A DNA stretch of 64,000 bases from UBA7446 sp049596455 (GTDB lineage: Bacteria; Bacteroidota; Bacteroidia; Flavobacteriales; Flavobacteriaceae), in NCBI GenBank assembly GCA_049596455.1, contig JBMYLP010000007.1, forward strand, positions 1-64,000, given 5' to 3'. Below the pieces are notes generated by a model. The model was given only the letters and a program-made list of their open reading frames with translations. It searched no databases and was not told the DNA's origin. Of the stretch, positions 31,625-41,974 are shown piece by piece; position 1 is the stretch's first letter; each line of letters starts with the position of its first letter. Position numbers and translations under genes: made by a program.

Positions 31625-34600
31625 TTACCTACTCGAAATCCAGTTGAAGGCATCTTCAAATGCCAAAATCCATGGACTTACAGCGTCTTTGCGGTCTTGT
31701 GGGTAGTGCCCCCAATTCCATGGAAAAATGGAACGTTCCAAGTGTGGCATCATTACTAAATGACGCCCGTCATCGCTGCTGAGCATGGCGGTGTTAAAAT
31801 TAGAACCGTTTGGATTTGAGGGGTAGGTGTCATAGGCATATTTGCCAGAAATGGCATAGGCTTTTTCGTCTTTTGGGAATACAAACTTCCCTTCGCCATG
31901 CGCTGCCCAAATACCTAGTCTGCTGCCTTGCAATTGTTGCAACATAATGGCAGGGGATTTTTCAATTACCACATCTGTAAAGATACATTCAAACTTACCA
32001 GAGTCGTTGTGTTCCATACGTGGTTTTTCGTCATGATTTGGATGTAAAAGTCCCAATTCAATAAATAATTGACACCCATTACAAACACCCAAACTAAGCG
32101 TGCCTGGACGGTCAAAAAACGCCTGAATAGCTTGCTGTGCCTTCTCGTTATATTTTATGGTGCCTGCCCACCCTTTAGCAGAACCCAAAACATCGGAATT
32201 TGAAAAACCTCCTACGGCAACAAGAAGTTGTATGTCACTCAAATCTTCTCTACCCGAAGTCAAATCGGTCATATGAACATCTTTTACGTCAAAACCTGCC
32301 ATGTGCATCATATACGCCATTTCACGTTCAGAATTACTTCCTTTTTCACGTAATACCGCTGCCTTTATTCTGCGCCTTGGAACTGACTTTAGTAGTCCGT
32401 CAAAATCTTTTGGGAAGTCGAATTGTAATGGCGTTTTATCAAAAGATTCAAAACGTGCAGCAGCTTTCTTGTTTCCGCTTTGTTTTTGATCTAATAAATA
32501 CGAGCTCTTAAACCAATGTCTTCTGTAGGTTGGAACATCAAATTGATACTCTTTTTCATTCCCTTTAACAACCAACGTATTTGATTTTGTCAGTTTTCCA
32601 ATGCGTTCTATCGCAATACCTTTTTTCTTTAATCGGCTTGCGGTTTCGCCTTCCGTTTGGATAAGAATACCCACTTGCTCCGAGAGTAAGATTTGTTCAG
32701 TGCTATATTCAGATTTTGATAATTTAACATCCAAACCAATACCTTCAGCCGCAAAACACATTTCTAGAAGAGAAGTGATGAGTCCGCCCGAGCTAATATC
32801 ATGTCCTGCCGAAATAGTACCTTTTATAAGTTCTTTTTGAATCGCATTAAAAACGGATTTGAAATATTTTGCTTTTGCAACATCGGGTGCTTGCGCACCA
32901 ATGGCATTATTGAGTTGCCCAAATGCTGAGCCTCCCAACGCTGCTTTGCAATCCGACAAATCAATGCGATATACATCGCCTCCGCCTAATTTGAGTTCTG
33001 GTGTTACCACTTTATCCACAGCATTGGAATGACCTGCCGCAGAAATAATTACCGTACCAGGAGCCAAAACTTCTTGGTCTTTATATTTCTGTTTCATCGA
33101 AAGGGAATCCTTACCTGTTGGTATGTTAATTCCCAACTTAATGGCAAAGTCTGAACAAGCTTTTACAGCTTCATAAAGTCGGGCATCTTCACCAGGATTA
33201 TTGCAAGGCCACATCCAATTTGCAGATAAACTCACCGACGATAATCCTCCCGAAATAGGTGCCCAAATGATATTGGTCAACGCTTTGGCAATGGCATTTT
33301 TACTACCCAAACCAGCATCAATAAGCCCCACAAGAGGCGCATGTCCAATCGATGTTGCCATGCCGTGAACCCCTTCAAAATCAAGTGCCATTACGCCACA
33401 GTTTGCCAACGGCAATTGGTGGGGGCCAACACACTGCTGTTGCGCCACACGCCCTGTAACACAACGATCAACTTTGTTCGTAAGCCAGTCTTTACAAGCC
33501 ACCGCTTCAAGCTGGAGTAACCATGCTACACTTTCTTCAAATGATTTTGGCTGGGGTATTTCTGCATAAGTTGTTGTGCTAGTGCTATCTCGCATGATAG
33601 TTTTTGGCGTTTTTCCAAAAAAATCTGAAAGTGCCAAATCGATTGGTGATTGCCCGCTTTTTTCAGAATGCACTTCAAAGTGGTTGTTTTCTTTGATTTC
33701 ACCCACTTCAAAAATAGGGGCACGCTCTCTCGCGGCAATTTCGTTTAGTTGCTCAAGTCCGCGCGCATTGGTAATAAGTCCCATGCGTTCTTGAGATTCG
33801 TTTCCAATAATTTCCTTTGCCGACAAGGTTTGATCCCCAACGGGAAGTTTGTCCAAATCAATAGTCCCACCTACTTCTTCGATAAGCTCCGAGAGGCAAT
33901 TTAGGTGTCCACCAGCTCCGTGATCGTGAATGGAAACAATTGGGTTGTTTTCTGCTTCAACAGCGGCACGAATGGTGTTTGCAACACGTTTTTGCATTTC
34001 AGGATTGGAGCGTTGTACGGCATTTAGTTCAATCCCTGATTCAAAAGCTCCTGTGTCAGCAGAAGATACAGCAGCACCCCCCATTCCAATACGGTAATTG
34101 TCGCCACCCATGACCACAATTTTATCTCCTTTTTTGGGTGTTTTTTTGATGCTTTGCTGCACTTTTCCATAACCAATTCCCCCGGCAAGCATAATGACTT
34201 TGTCAAATCCGATGGTTTGCTTGTTTTCGTTGTGCTCAAAGGTTAGCAGCGACCCCGCAATTAGCGGTTGTCCAAACTTATTTCCAAAATCGGATGCACC
34301 GTTTGACGCTTTTATCAAAATGTCTTCAGGATTTTGGTACAGCCATGGGCGAGGAGGTAGCTTTTCCCAAGGGCGATTGGCTTCTGTTCGCGGATACGCG
34401 GTCATATATACAGCAGTTCCTGCCATGGGAATAGAACCTTGTCCGCCCGCAAGGCGATCTCTAATTTCACCACCCGATCCTGTGGCTGCGCCATTAAAAG
34501 GCTCTACAGTTGTAGGGAAATTGTGGGTTTCGGCTTTTAGTGATAATACAGAAAGAAAAGATTTTTTGGTATAAAAATCGGGAACATTTGGTCGTTTTGG

Positions 34601-35266
34601 TGCAAATTGCACAAGTGTTGGCCCCTTGATAAAAGCCACATTGTCTTTGTAGGCAGAAATTAAATTATCCCCATTTTTCTTTGATGTTTTTTTGATGAGT
34701 TCAAATAGCGATTTCTTTTTGGTTTTACCATCAATAATAAAGGTGCCATTAAAAATTTTATGACGACAATGCTCGGAATTTACCTGTGAAAACCCAAACA
34801 CTTCGGAGTCTGTAAGTTCGCGATCTAATCGTTTGGCTAAACCTTCCAAATAACCTACCTCATCACTGCTAAGGGATAATCCTTCTTGCTCGTTATATGC
34901 AGCAATATCACTAATATACTTGATGCTATCTGGGGTGCGTTTTGTGTCAAAAATGTGTTGATCCAATTCTTTAAATTGCTGATGCACCATGGCATCAAAA
35001 GCATTCATGTGTTCTTCTGCCCAAAACTGTTCAATACGGATAATGTCGCCAATTCCCATGTTATGACATATTTCCACGGCATTGGTGCTCCACGGCGTTA
35101 CCATGCTAATACGTGGCCCAACAAGTGCAGCTTGCACAAACGATTTTCGAAGTAGTGGGTACCCACCAAAAAGCCACTCTAGCTTTTTTTGATCCTCTTC
35201 AGAGATAGGAAGTTCCTTTTGAACTACATAAAGGTGCTGTTTTGGGTCACCAAAAAAACAAATCAT
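31625..35266 (-). CDS. purL: Phosphoribosylformylglycinamidine synthase, long form
   Basis: FGAR amidotransferase, purine synthesis step 4. From ATG 35266 (MICFFGDPKQ) the protein has 1213 residues, the large single-chain form with an N-terminal PurS-like domain, the linker, two AIRS-like synthetase halves, and a C-terminal class I glutaminase domain. The glutaminase cysteine is in LGVCNGCQLF (about residue 1060), with HGEGKFVF and the final PHLERSIFPWNWGHYP carrying the His/Glu. SVLSLKAETHNFPTTVEPFNGAATGSGGEIRD is the synthetase signature. It is a single gene with its own upstream -7 element. Confidence 0.97.
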   Translation of the reverse strand: MICFFGDPKQHLYVVQKELPISEEDQKKLEWLFGGYPLLRKSFVQAALVGPRISMVTPWSTNAVEICHNMGIGDIIRIEQFWAEEHMNAFDAMVHQQFKELDQHIFDTKRTPDSIKYISDIAAYNEQEGLSLSSDEVGYLEGLAKRLDRELTDSEVFGFSQVNSEHCRHKIFNGTFIIDGKTKKKSLFELIKKTSKKNGDNLISAYKDNVAFIKGPTLVQFAPKRPNVPDFYTKKSFLSVLSLKAETHNFPTTVEPFNGAATGSGGEIRDRLAGGQGSIPMAGTAVYMTAYPRTEANRPWEKLPPRPWLYQNPEDILIKASNGASDFGNKFGQPLIAGSLLTFEHNENKQTIGFDKVIMLAGGIGYGKVQQSIKKTPKKGDKIVVMGGDNYRIGMGGAAVSSADTGAFESGIELNAVQRSNPEMQKRVANTIRAAVEAENNPIVSIHDHGAGGHLNCLSELIEEVGGTIDLDKLPVGDQTLSAKEIIGNESQERMGLITNARGLEQLNEIAARERAPIFEVGEIKENNHFEVHSEKSGQSPIDLALSDFFGKTPKTIMRDSTSTTTYAEIPQPKSFEESVAWLLQLEAVACKDWLTNKVDRCVTGRVAQQQCVGPHQLPLANCGVMALDFEGVHGMATSIGHAPLVGLIDAGLGSKNAIAKALTNIIWAPISGGLSSVSLSANWMWPCNNPGEDARLYEAVKACSDFAIKLGINIPTGKDSLSMKQKYKDQEVLAPGTVIISAAGHSNAVDKVVTPELKLGGGDVYRIDLSDCKAALGGSAFGQLNNAIGAQAPDVAKAKYFKSVFNAIQKELIKGTISAGHDISSGGLITSLLEMCFAAEGIGLDVKLSKSEYSTEQILLSEQVGILIQTEGETASRLKKKGIAIERIGKLTKSNTLVVKGNEKEYQFDVPTYRRHWFKSSYLLDQKQSGNKKAAARFESFDKTPLQFDFPKDFDGLLKSVPRRRIKAAVLREKGSNSEREMAYMMHMAGFDVKDVHMTDLTSGREDLSDIQLLVAVGGFSNSDVLGSAKGWAGTIKYNEKAQQAIQAFFDRPGTLSLGVCNGCQLFIELGLLHPNHDEKPRMEHNDSGKFECIFTDVVIEKSPAIMLQQLQGSRLGIWAAHGEGKFVFPKDEKAYAISGKYAYDTYPSNPNGSNFNTAMLSSDDGRHLVMMPHLERSIFPWNWGHYPQDRKDAVSPWILAFEDAFNWISSR

Positions 35267-35283
35267 ACACAATGATTAAAACA

Positions 35284-35291
35284 CAAAAATA
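35284..35291 (-). promoter_or_regulatory. Promoter -7 element for purL
   Basis: Minus-strand TATTTTTG, 17 bases from the purL ATG, in the 97-base gap after the RNA methyltransferase gene. No purine-repressor-like palindrome was seen. Confidence 0.45.
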
Positions 35292-35363
35292 AGGATACTT
35301 TGGCTCGTTAAGGTGATTTTATCCCTGTAAAAAATAAACGAAACCCACTAATTTATCAACAAA

Positions 35364-36578
35364 CTAAGTTGTTCGTTGAAGGCGCGCCATATAAAACCCA
35401 TCAAACCCCTGAACTGATGGCCACAAGTGCTTTTCTTTTTCAAGTGTAAAAGATTGCCCAATTTCAGAAGTCAGGAATTGTGAAACCTGCATTTCGTTTT
35501 CCTGTGGCAAAATAGAGCACGTTACATAAATTAGTTTTCCGCCGGGCTTAACCATCTGGGCGTATTGCAACAATATTTGCTGCTGCTCTATTATGATGCG
35601 GCCTATAAAGTCAGGATTGAGTTTCCATTTTGCATCTGGGTTTCTGCGCAACACCCCAATTCCGCTACAAGGAGCGTCTAGCAGCACTCTATCTGCCGAT
35701 TGGTGTAATTTTTTTATCACTTTAGTGCTGTCAATTAAGCGAGTTTCAATATTATGTGCTCCTGCTCGTTTGGCTCTGCGCTTAAGTTCACGTAGTTTAT
35801 ATTGATGTATGTCCAATGCAATGAGTTGCCCTTTGTTTTGCATCAGAGCAGCAAGGTGAAGTGCTTTTCCGCCTGCTCCTGCACACGCATCAACAACACG
35901 CATACCAGATTCTACTTGTGTGAATGGCGCAACACATTGCGAAGCAGCATCTTGCACTTCAAAAAGTCCTTTTTGGAATGCATTGGTGCTAAATACATTG
36001 CTCCTTTGGTCAAGCAGCAAAGCATCGGGATATTTCGATAAGAATTGTGTTGTGATTTTTTCTTCAAGCAACACATTCCGAAGTAATTTTGGAAGTGTTT
36101 TTAAGGTATTTGCACGAAGTACAACAGGTGCCATGGTATTTAAGGCTTCAAGCTCCTGTTCCCATTTTTTCTCTCCTAAGGCATCAACGCCTAGTTCATC
36201 CAACCAATCAGGGATAGACTCGCGGTATTTGCGATCTTTTCGCAACGCTTCAAACCTTCCTTTGATGCGTCTTGTGGGAGTTCCTTCAATGGATTTCCAG
36301 TCGGGTAGCGAGTAACCGCGCAACGTAGCCCATACAGCAAAAACCCGCCACAAATCATCTCTATGAAACGGTTCTTGAACTTCTGCTATTGAAGCGTAAA
36401 GACGCTTCCAGCGCACGATTTCATAAGTAGTTTCGGCAATAAAACCACGGTCACGACTACCCCAACGCTTATCGCTTTTCAGTAATTGCGCCACCACTTT
36501 GTCTGCATATTTGTCTTCGTTAAAAATTTGATGAAGACCGTTGAGTACGGCCAAAACTAAGTTTTTATGTAAGCGCAT
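35364..36578 (-). CDS. RsmB/Nop2-type RNA m5C methyltransferase
   Basis: A SAM-dependent RNA cytosine-5 methyltransferase of the NOL1/NOP2/sun group, 404 residues from ATG 36578. Seen are the N-terminal NusB-like region, the SAM site VVDACAGAGGKALHLAALM, the DAPCSGIGVLRRNPDAKW motif (about 297-314) and the catalytic VTCSILPQENE (about 352-362). The two cysteines of m5C enzymes are both present. The substrate is probably 16S rRNA, but subgroup is uncertain. It starts four bases after the ABC exporter gene. Confidence 0.88.
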   Translation of the reverse strand: MRLHKNLVLAVLNGLHQIFNEDKYADKVVAQLLKSDKRWGSRDRGFIAETTYEIVRWKRLYASIAEVQEPFHRDDLWRVFAVWATLRGYSLPDWKSIEGTPTRRIKGRFEALRKDRKYRESIPDWLDELGVDALGEKKWEQELEALNTMAPVVLRANTLKTLPKLLRNVLLEEKITTQFLSKYPDALLLDQRSNVFSTNAFQKGLFEVQDAASQCVAPFTQVESGMRVVDACAGAGGKALHLAALMQNKGQLIALDIHQYKLRELKRRAKRAGAHNIETRLIDSTKVIKKLHQSADRVLLDAPCSGIGVLRRNPDAKWKLNPDFIGRIIIEQQQILLQYAQMVKPGGKLIYVTCSILPQENEMQVSQFLTSEIGQSFTLEKEKHLWPSVQGFDGFYMARLQRTT

Positions 36579-36582
36579 AGTA

Positions 36583-38406
36583 TTAGTTGAATGATTGAAG
36601 CTCAATCAGTTTTTTGTACATCCCATTTTGGGCTAAAAGTGCTTCATGTGTGCCCCGCTCAAGTACGTTTCCTTTGTCCAGCACAATAATTTCGTCTGCG
36701 CTTTTTATGGTGGATAATCGGTGTGCAATGATAAGCGATGTACGGTTTTGCATCATTTTTTGAAGTGCATCTTGCACCAATTTTTCAGATTCGGTATCCA
36801 GCGCAGAAGTAGCTTCGTCCAATATCATTACAGGAGGATTTTTGAGTACAGCACGTGCTATGGCTAAGCGTTGTTTTTGTCCACCCGAAAGCTTGTTACC
36901 TCCATCGCCAATAACGGTGTCGATACCCTCTGGTAGCTCCGCAACAAATGATGCAGCATTGGCTATGGCTAATGCTTCGTTGAGTTCGTCATCAGAGGCA
37001 TTTGGACGTGCGATGCGCAAGTTGTTTTTTACGGTGTCGTGAAATAGGATTGCATCTTGTGTTACAAATCCAAACAATGTGCGTAATTCATGCAAATCTA
37101 CGGTGTTTGTAGCAACTCCATCTACAGTAATACTTCCCTTTTGCGGGTCGTAGAAACGTGCTAACAGGTTAGCGATAGTCGTTTTTCCACTTCCGGACGA
37201 TCCAACAAGTGCCACTGATTTTCCTTTGGGAATGGTTAAATTAAGACCGTTTATGACATTTTCTTCACCATAACTAAAATGAATGTTGTTAAACGATATC
37301 TCTTTTGAAAAATCGGGAAGTTTTTTAGAGTTTTTTGGTGATTGAATATCCGATTGATAAAACAAATACTCCATGATGCGTTGTGCAGCAGCATTTCCTT
37401 TTCGAACGCTATAAATGGCCCTACTCATCGATTTTGCAGGGGTAAGTACGCCATAAGCAAGTCCAAGGTATGTAATAAATGCTTCGCCGGTGAGGGTTTG
37501 CTCAACCAAAACAAGACGCCCTCCGAAATATAAAATAACGCCAAAAACGGCAATACCAAGAAACTCACTAACTGGGCTAGCGAGACTTTGACGATGAATC
37601 AAATTATTGGCAAAAGTGAATACCCTTTTTGTGATGCCAGAAAACTTTTTACTGAAGGCTTTTTCGGCAGTAAAAATTTGAATGATGGGTATTCCAGTAA
37701 GTGACTCCTCAACAAAAGACAGGAGCTCACCAAACTCACGTTGCAATTTTTCGGAACGTGAGTTTAAGGATTTTCCAATTATAGAAATTAGCCACCCCGC
37801 AATAGGGATAAATATCAAAACAAAAAAGGTGAGTTTTGTACTTATAAAAAACATACTCCCCAGTGCAAAAAGTATGGTAAGGGGTTCACGCACCAGCATT
37901 TCAATCACTGATAAAAACGAACTTTGAACTTCGTTTACATCAGCGGTAATTCTGGATAAACTATCTCCTTTTTTGTTGTCGGAATGAAAATTTGCGGAGA
38001 ATGAAATGAGTTTTTTATAAAGTGCATTTTGCAAGTCCTGAACCACTCCATTACGCATATAGGTAATAAAAAATATCGCACAATAGTTGAATAGATTTTT
38101 CAGAAAAAAAGAAATTAGCAATACACCAATGACAATCATAAGCGCTTTTAACGCATCGTCTTGTGCATATTGTCCCACCGAATACCGAAATGAATCTAGG
38201 GCATAATTTAGCAATTCCCCTACGCCCTGATACTCAGGTTTATTTGTTGGAGTTTTTTCACCACCAAAAAGTACCTCAAGCATAGGCCAAAGTGCAATGA
38301 AAGAAATCGCATGGAAAAAAGCATACAACAGGTTAAACACAATGTTTAAAGCAATGTATCCTTTGTAGGGTAGTGCGTAGCGTAAAATATACCGAATTGG
38401 ACTCAT
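36583..38406 (-). CDS. MsbA-like ABC transporter, fused permease and ATPase
   Basis: A half-size ABC exporter with 607 residues: six membrane helices in the N-terminal 330 residues, then the nucleotide-binding domain. Walker A is GSSGSGKTT (about 402-410), the signature LSGGQKQR (about 508) and Walker B PVMILDEATSALD (about 524-536), with the His of the H-loop in IIAHRLSTI. The family exports lipids, lipid A or drugs; substrate is not determinable. It overlaps the phosphohexomutase gene by four bases. Confidence 0.92.
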   Translation of the reverse strand: MSPIRYILRYALPYKGYIALNIVFNLLYAFFHAISFIALWPMLEVLFGGEKTPTNKPEYQGVGELLNYALDSFRYSVGQYAQDDALKALMIVIGVLLISFFLKNLFNYCAIFFITYMRNGVVQDLQNALYKKLISFSANFHSDNKKGDSLSRITADVNEVQSSFLSVIEMLVREPLTILFALGSMFFISTKLTFFVLIFIPIAGWLISIIGKSLNSRSEKLQREFGELLSFVEESLTGIPIIQIFTAEKAFSKKFSGITKRVFTFANNLIHRQSLASPVSEFLGIAVFGVILYFGGRLVLVEQTLTGEAFITYLGLAYGVLTPAKSMSRAIYSVRKGNAAAQRIMEYLFYQSDIQSPKNSKKLPDFSKEISFNNIHFSYGEENVINGLNLTIPKGKSVALVGSSGSGKTTIANLLARFYDPQKGSITVDGVATNTVDLHELRTLFGFVTQDAILFHDTVKNNLRIARPNASDDELNEALAIANAASFVAELPEGIDTVIGDGGNKLSGGQKQRLAIARAVLKNPPVMILDEATSALDTESEKLVQDALQKMMQNRTSLIIAHRLSTIKSADEIIVLDKGNVLERGTHEALLAQNGMYKKLIELQSFN

Positions 38407-40109
38407 GATATGCCTAATTCAGCCAAAATATGATTGATTTTTAAATCTAAAACTTCTTTGATACTTCTGTAGTTTTTAGCCGAATCAAGTTTGGTGTTTG
38501 CACTCACGTAGAACTTAATTTTTGGTTCAGTTCCACTGGGACGTGCTGCCACCCGCGTGCCATCTTCGGAAATAAAAATCAATACATTGGCTTTTGGCAA
38601 AGGTATTGTTTCTTTTTCTTGCGATTGCAAATTATGGCGTGTAGCTGTTGCATAATCCTCAAGATGCGTGACAACACTGCCGTCTAGGGTTTTGGGTGGA
38701 TTACTACGGAACTGCTCCATTAACCGCTCAATTTCTGCAGCACCAGACTTTCCTTTTTTAACTAGCGAAACTAATTTTTCCTGAAAAAGACCCAGTTTTT
38801 CGTAAGTGTTTAGTAAGGTGTTGAAAAACGAACTTCCATTCGATTTGGCTTCCGTAGCCAGTTCGCACGCCAACAAAGCAGCCGTAACGGCATCTTTGTC
38901 GCGGACAAAATCGCCCACCATAAAACCAAAGCTTTCTTCGCCACCGCCAAGACATTTTTGGTTGGGGTAGTGTTCTATCATTTGAGCAATCCACTTAAAG
39001 CCCGTCAGCCCAAGTTTACATTCAATTCCATAATGCTTTGCTAAAGGCAGCATCATAGGTGTAGAAACCACTGTGGAGCCCACAAAAGCGTTGTCAGCAT
39101 CTGTAAAATTGCCTTTGCTTAAAATAAAATCGGTCATGGCAATCATGGTTTGGTTGCCGTTTAAAAGCTCTAATTCGTTGATTTCGTTGCGCACCGCAAT
39201 GCCTAATCGGTCGGCATCGGGGTCTGTGCCAATAACAATATCTGCACCAATTTCATTGGCTTTTTGCATCGCCATTTGTAGTGCTTCGGGTTCTTCAGGA
39301 TTTGGAGATTTTACCGTTGGAAAATCGCCATCGGGAGTTGCTTGCTCTTCAATAATGGTAACCTTATCGTACCCAGCTGCTTTGAGTACTTGCGGAATGG
39401 CGGTTATGGAAGTTCCGTGCAAGGAGGTAAATACGATTTTGAGTTCGTTTCGATTTCCGTTGCCAATACGTCCAACTTCGACAGAAGCCTTTTGAAACGC
39501 CTCGTCAACCGCTGTGTCTATTGTGTTGATACGATTTGGTTGCGCATCAAAGTTTATATCTTGATATTGTGTACTATTGATTGCGGCAATGATGCCAGCG
39601 TCTTGCGGAGGCACAATTTGCCCACCGTCTTGCCAATACACTTTGTAGCCATTATACTCTGGCGGATTATGCGATGCGGTAAGTACAACCCCGCAATGGC
39701 ATGCCAAATGCCGTACAGCAAAAGACACTTCGGGAGTAGCACGAAGATCAGAAAAAAGGAATACGTCTATTCCATTTGCAGAAAAGATATCTGCTACAAT
39801 CTGCGCTAATTCCTTACTGTTATGTCGGCAATCATATCCGATAACAACACGTGGTGTTGCTGTGGGAAATTGTTCCTTAAGGTAATTGCTAAGCCCCTGC
39901 GTAGTGCGCCCAAAGGTGTATTTATTTACTCTGTTGGTGCCAACGCCCATAACGCCACGCATACCACCAGTACCAAATGCTAAGTCCTTATAAAATGCGT
40001 CTTCGAGAGCTTCAGGGTTGTTTTTTAATGCAGCAACGTCTTTTTGGGTTTCATTATCAAAAGGCGCTTTTTGCCAAGCGTCTGCTTGTTCTAAAAAAGA
40101 TGTACTCAT
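38403..40109 (-). CDS. Phosphoglucomutase/phosphomannomutase
   Basis: Alpha-D-phosphohexomutase superfamily enzyme interconverting hexose 1- and 6-phosphates. The 568 residues include the phosphoserine loop TASHNPPEYNGYKVYW (Ser about 143), the metal loop GTDPDADRLGIAV, the sugar loop GGEESFGFMVGDF, and the phosphate-binding RPSGTEPKIKFY at the C-terminus. The long form is typical for Bacteroidota and Firmicutes PgcA-like enzymes. It feeds glycan and nucleotide-sugar synthesis, in keeping with the neighbouring glycosyltransferase. Confidence 0.92.
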   Translation of the reverse strand: MSTSFLEQADAWQKAPFDNETQKDVAALKNNPEALEDAFYKDLAFGTGGMRGVMGVGTNRVNKYTFGRTTQGLSNYLKEQFPTATPRVVIGYDCRHNSKELAQIVADIFSANGIDVFLFSDLRATPEVSFAVRHLACHCGVVLTASHNPPEYNGYKVYWQDGGQIVPPQDAGIIAAINSTQYQDINFDAQPNRINTIDTAVDEAFQKASVEVGRIGNGNRNELKIVFTSLHGTSITAIPQVLKAAGYDKVTIIEEQATPDGDFPTVKSPNPEEPEALQMAMQKANEIGADIVIGTDPDADRLGIAVRNEINELELLNGNQTMIAMTDFILSKGNFTDADNAFVGSTVVSTPMMLPLAKHYGIECKLGLTGFKWIAQMIEHYPNQKCLGGGEESFGFMVGDFVRDKDAVTAALLACELATEAKSNGSSFFNTLLNTYEKLGLFQEKLVSLVKKGKSGAAEIERLMEQFRSNPPKTLDGSVVTHLEDYATATRHNLQSQEKETIPLPKANVLIFISEDGTRVAARPSGTEPKIKFYVSANTKLDSAKNYRSIKEVLDLKINHILAELGIS

Positions 40110-40131
40110 TGTATCTTATTACAAAGCAAAT

Positions 40132-41109
40132 TTACATATTCCCTTTAGAGTTTTGCCCAATCGTTTCTTTTATTTTGTATCGCATTTTGTGGTCGCGATT
40201 TCGAACGATAATTTCCCCAATAAATCCTGCCAAGAAAAACTGACTTCCCAAAATCATGGTGGTGAGAGCAGCATAAAATTGTGGCCTATCGGCAATAAGT
40301 CTCCCGTCGGGGTGAACAAATAGTTTATCTATCCCTAAATAGATAGCAAAACTGAACCCCAACAGCAGCATAATGCTTCCAATCAGCCCAAAGAAATACA
40401 TGGGTCGGCGTCCAAATCGATGTAAAAACCAAAGGGTTATTAGGTCTAAAAATCCTTTTACAAATCTGTCTGGACCAAATTTGGAATGTCCAAATTTTCG
40501 TGCTTGATGTTGCACCACTTTTTCGCCAATGCGCCTAAATCCAGCTTGCTTTGCTAGCACAGGGATATAACGATGCATTTCACCATAGACTTCGATAGTT
40601 TTTACGACATCGTTTCTATAGGCTTTGAGTCCACAATTAAAATCGTGCAGTTTGATACCGGAAACCCTGCGTGCTGCCCAATTAAAAATTTTGGAAGGAA
40701 TGTTTTTAAACAATAAAGAATCGAAACGCTTCTTTTTCCAACCCGAAATCATGTCGTAGTTGCCCTCAGTAATTAAGCGGTACAAATCGGATAATTCTTC
40801 CGGAGAGTCTTGTAAGTCGGCATCCATAGTACAAACCACTTCGCCTTTACATTGCAAAAAGCCTGCGTGTAACGCTTGCGATTTGCCGTAGTTCCGTAAA
40901 AAACGAATGCCTTGTATGCGTTTGTCGTTAGTGCTAACCTCTTGCACCCAAGCCCAAGAAGCATCTGTGCTGCCATCATCTATAAATATGATTTCGAATG
41001 AAAGTGCTGCGTCTTCCAGGGTACGAACAATCCATGCGTAGAGCTCGGGAAGGGACTCCGCCTCGTTTAAAAATGGGATAACTACCGATAAATGCGGTTG
41101 TTTTGCCAA
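40132..41109 (-). CDS. GT2 glycosyltransferase, polyprenyl-phosphate type
   Basis: A 325-residue family 2 glycosyltransferase of the dolichol-phosphate-mannose/GtrB type. The N-terminal LSVVIPFLNEAESLPELY and IIFIDDGSTDASW, and the metal-binding DADLQD (about residue 94-99), mark the catalytic domain; two C-terminal membrane helices (about 235-262 and 278-305) anchor it. It probably loads a sugar onto a lipid carrier; the sugar is unknown. It begins one base away from the DUF4199 gene. Confidence 0.9.
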   Translation of the reverse strand: MAKQPHLSVVIPFLNEAESLPELYAWIVRTLEDAALSFEIIFIDDGSTDASWAWVQEVSTNDKRIQGIRFLRNYGKSQALHAGFLQCKGEVVCTMDADLQDSPEELSDLYRLITEGNYDMISGWKKKRFDSLLFKNIPSKIFNWAARRVSGIKLHDFNCGLKAYRNDVVKTIEVYGEMHRYIPVLAKQAGFRRIGEKVVQHQARKFGHSKFGPDRFVKGFLDLITLWFLHRFGRRPMYFFGLIGSIMLLLGFSFAIYLGIDKLFVHPDGRLIADRPQFYAALTTMILGSQFFLAGFIGEIIVRNRDHKMRYKIKETIGQNSKGNM

Positions 41110-41616
41110 TTAGTTCTTTTTTGCAAATAAACCTGTTATTAAGCCAACAACAAGTCCTATGAGCACGTTCATTATAAGTATAAATGGAAAGCTAATGTAG
41201 AAAAACTTTTCAGTATTTTCTTGTTGCATTTGAATCATATCTTCACCGATTTCAGGTCTAGATTCACGAAGTGTATCGGCTTGCAATTGTGCGGTATTGG
41301 TGATAAAATCTGGTTCAAGCACATTGATAAAAATGGCAAAATAAATAAGCCCAATAATTCCAGCAACCAAGAATACGCCAACGCCGAGCTTTATAGATTG
41401 CTTTAGCGAGAGCAGTCCGCTGTTGTCTTTTTTAAATGTTAGAATGGCAATTACTGCTACTGTAGCGGGTATTAATGTTTGCACAGTTTGAATTACTGGG
41501 GATTGATTGTAGGTCATCTCCATAAAGTGTAACATCAAACTAAATACGATGCCAATTCCTGCAGCAATAAGCCCAAAGCGGTAGTTATACGGTCCTAATT
41601 TTGGTGAAGTTTCCAT
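41110..41616 (-). CDS. DUF4199 membrane protein
   Basis: A 168-residue protein with four hydrophobic helices: about 14-32, 44-60, 77-98 and 140-164. It matches the DUF4199 family, commonly found beside GT2 genes in Flavobacteriia. The loop between helices 3 and 4 is acidic (TLRESRPEIGEDMIQMQQENTEK). It is the first gene of the run DUF4199-GT2-mutase-ABC-methyltransferase. Function unknown. Confidence 0.8.
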   Translation of the reverse strand: METSPKLGPYNYRFGLIAAGIGIVFSLMLHFMEMTYNQSPVIQTVQTLIPATVAVIAILTFKKDNSGLLSLKQSIKLGVGVFLVAGIIGLIYFAIFINVLEPDFITNTAQLQADTLRESRPEIGEDMIQMQQENTEKFFYISFPFILIMNVLIGLVVGLITGLFAKKN

Positions 41617-41666
41617 GTGTTGTCTTTTTTATGGGTTAAGTGTATGGTAAATTTAGATAAAATAAT

Positions 41667-41674
41667 TAAATTTG
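41667..41674 (+). promoter_or_regulatory. Promoter -7 element for rpmE2
   Basis: TAAATTTG, 25 bases before the rpmE2 ATG, in the 83-base gap that also holds the promoter of the divergent DUF4199 gene. Confidence 0.5.
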
Positions 41675-41699
41675 CACCCCTTTAAAAGGTAAAAGCTTT

Positions 41700-41951
41700 A
41701 TGAAACAAGGTATTCATCCAGAGAATTATCGCTTGGTAGCGTTCAAAGACATGTCTAACGACGATGTGTTTATTACCAAATCAGCTGCCAATGCCAAAGA
41801 AACCATCGAAGTTGATGGTGTAGAATATCCATTGGTAAAATTGGAAATCTCTCGCACATCACACCCGTACTACACCGGTAAATCTAAATTGGTTGACACT
41901 GCCGGTCGTATTGATAAGTTTAAGAACAAATACGCTAAATTCAAGAAGTAA
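41700..41951 (+). CDS. rpmE2: Ribosomal protein L31, type B (zinc-free)
   Basis: L31 bridges the two ribosomal subunits. The 83-residue form has no cysteine at all, so it lacks the zinc site of the short form; MKQGIHPENYRLVAFKDMSNDDVFITKS and SRTSHPYYTGKSKLVDTAGRIDKFKNKYAKFKK are typical type B. It is a monocistronic gene with promoter upstream and strong terminator 24 bases downstream. In other bacteria the type B protein replaces the zinc form under zinc limitation. Confidence 0.96.
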   Translation: MKQGIHPENYRLVAFKDMSNDDVFITKSAANAKETIEVDGVEYPLVKLEISRTSHPYYTGKSKLVDTAGRIDKFKNKYAKFKK

Positions 41952-41974
41952 TTTTGAATTTTCACACGAAATAG

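Noticed and set aside
34194..34574. Long antisense open frames in purL, fadE and the fused beta-oxidation gene
   Set aside because: They are shadows of strongly coding genes, show no recognisable domains and have no promoter-like element at their starts.
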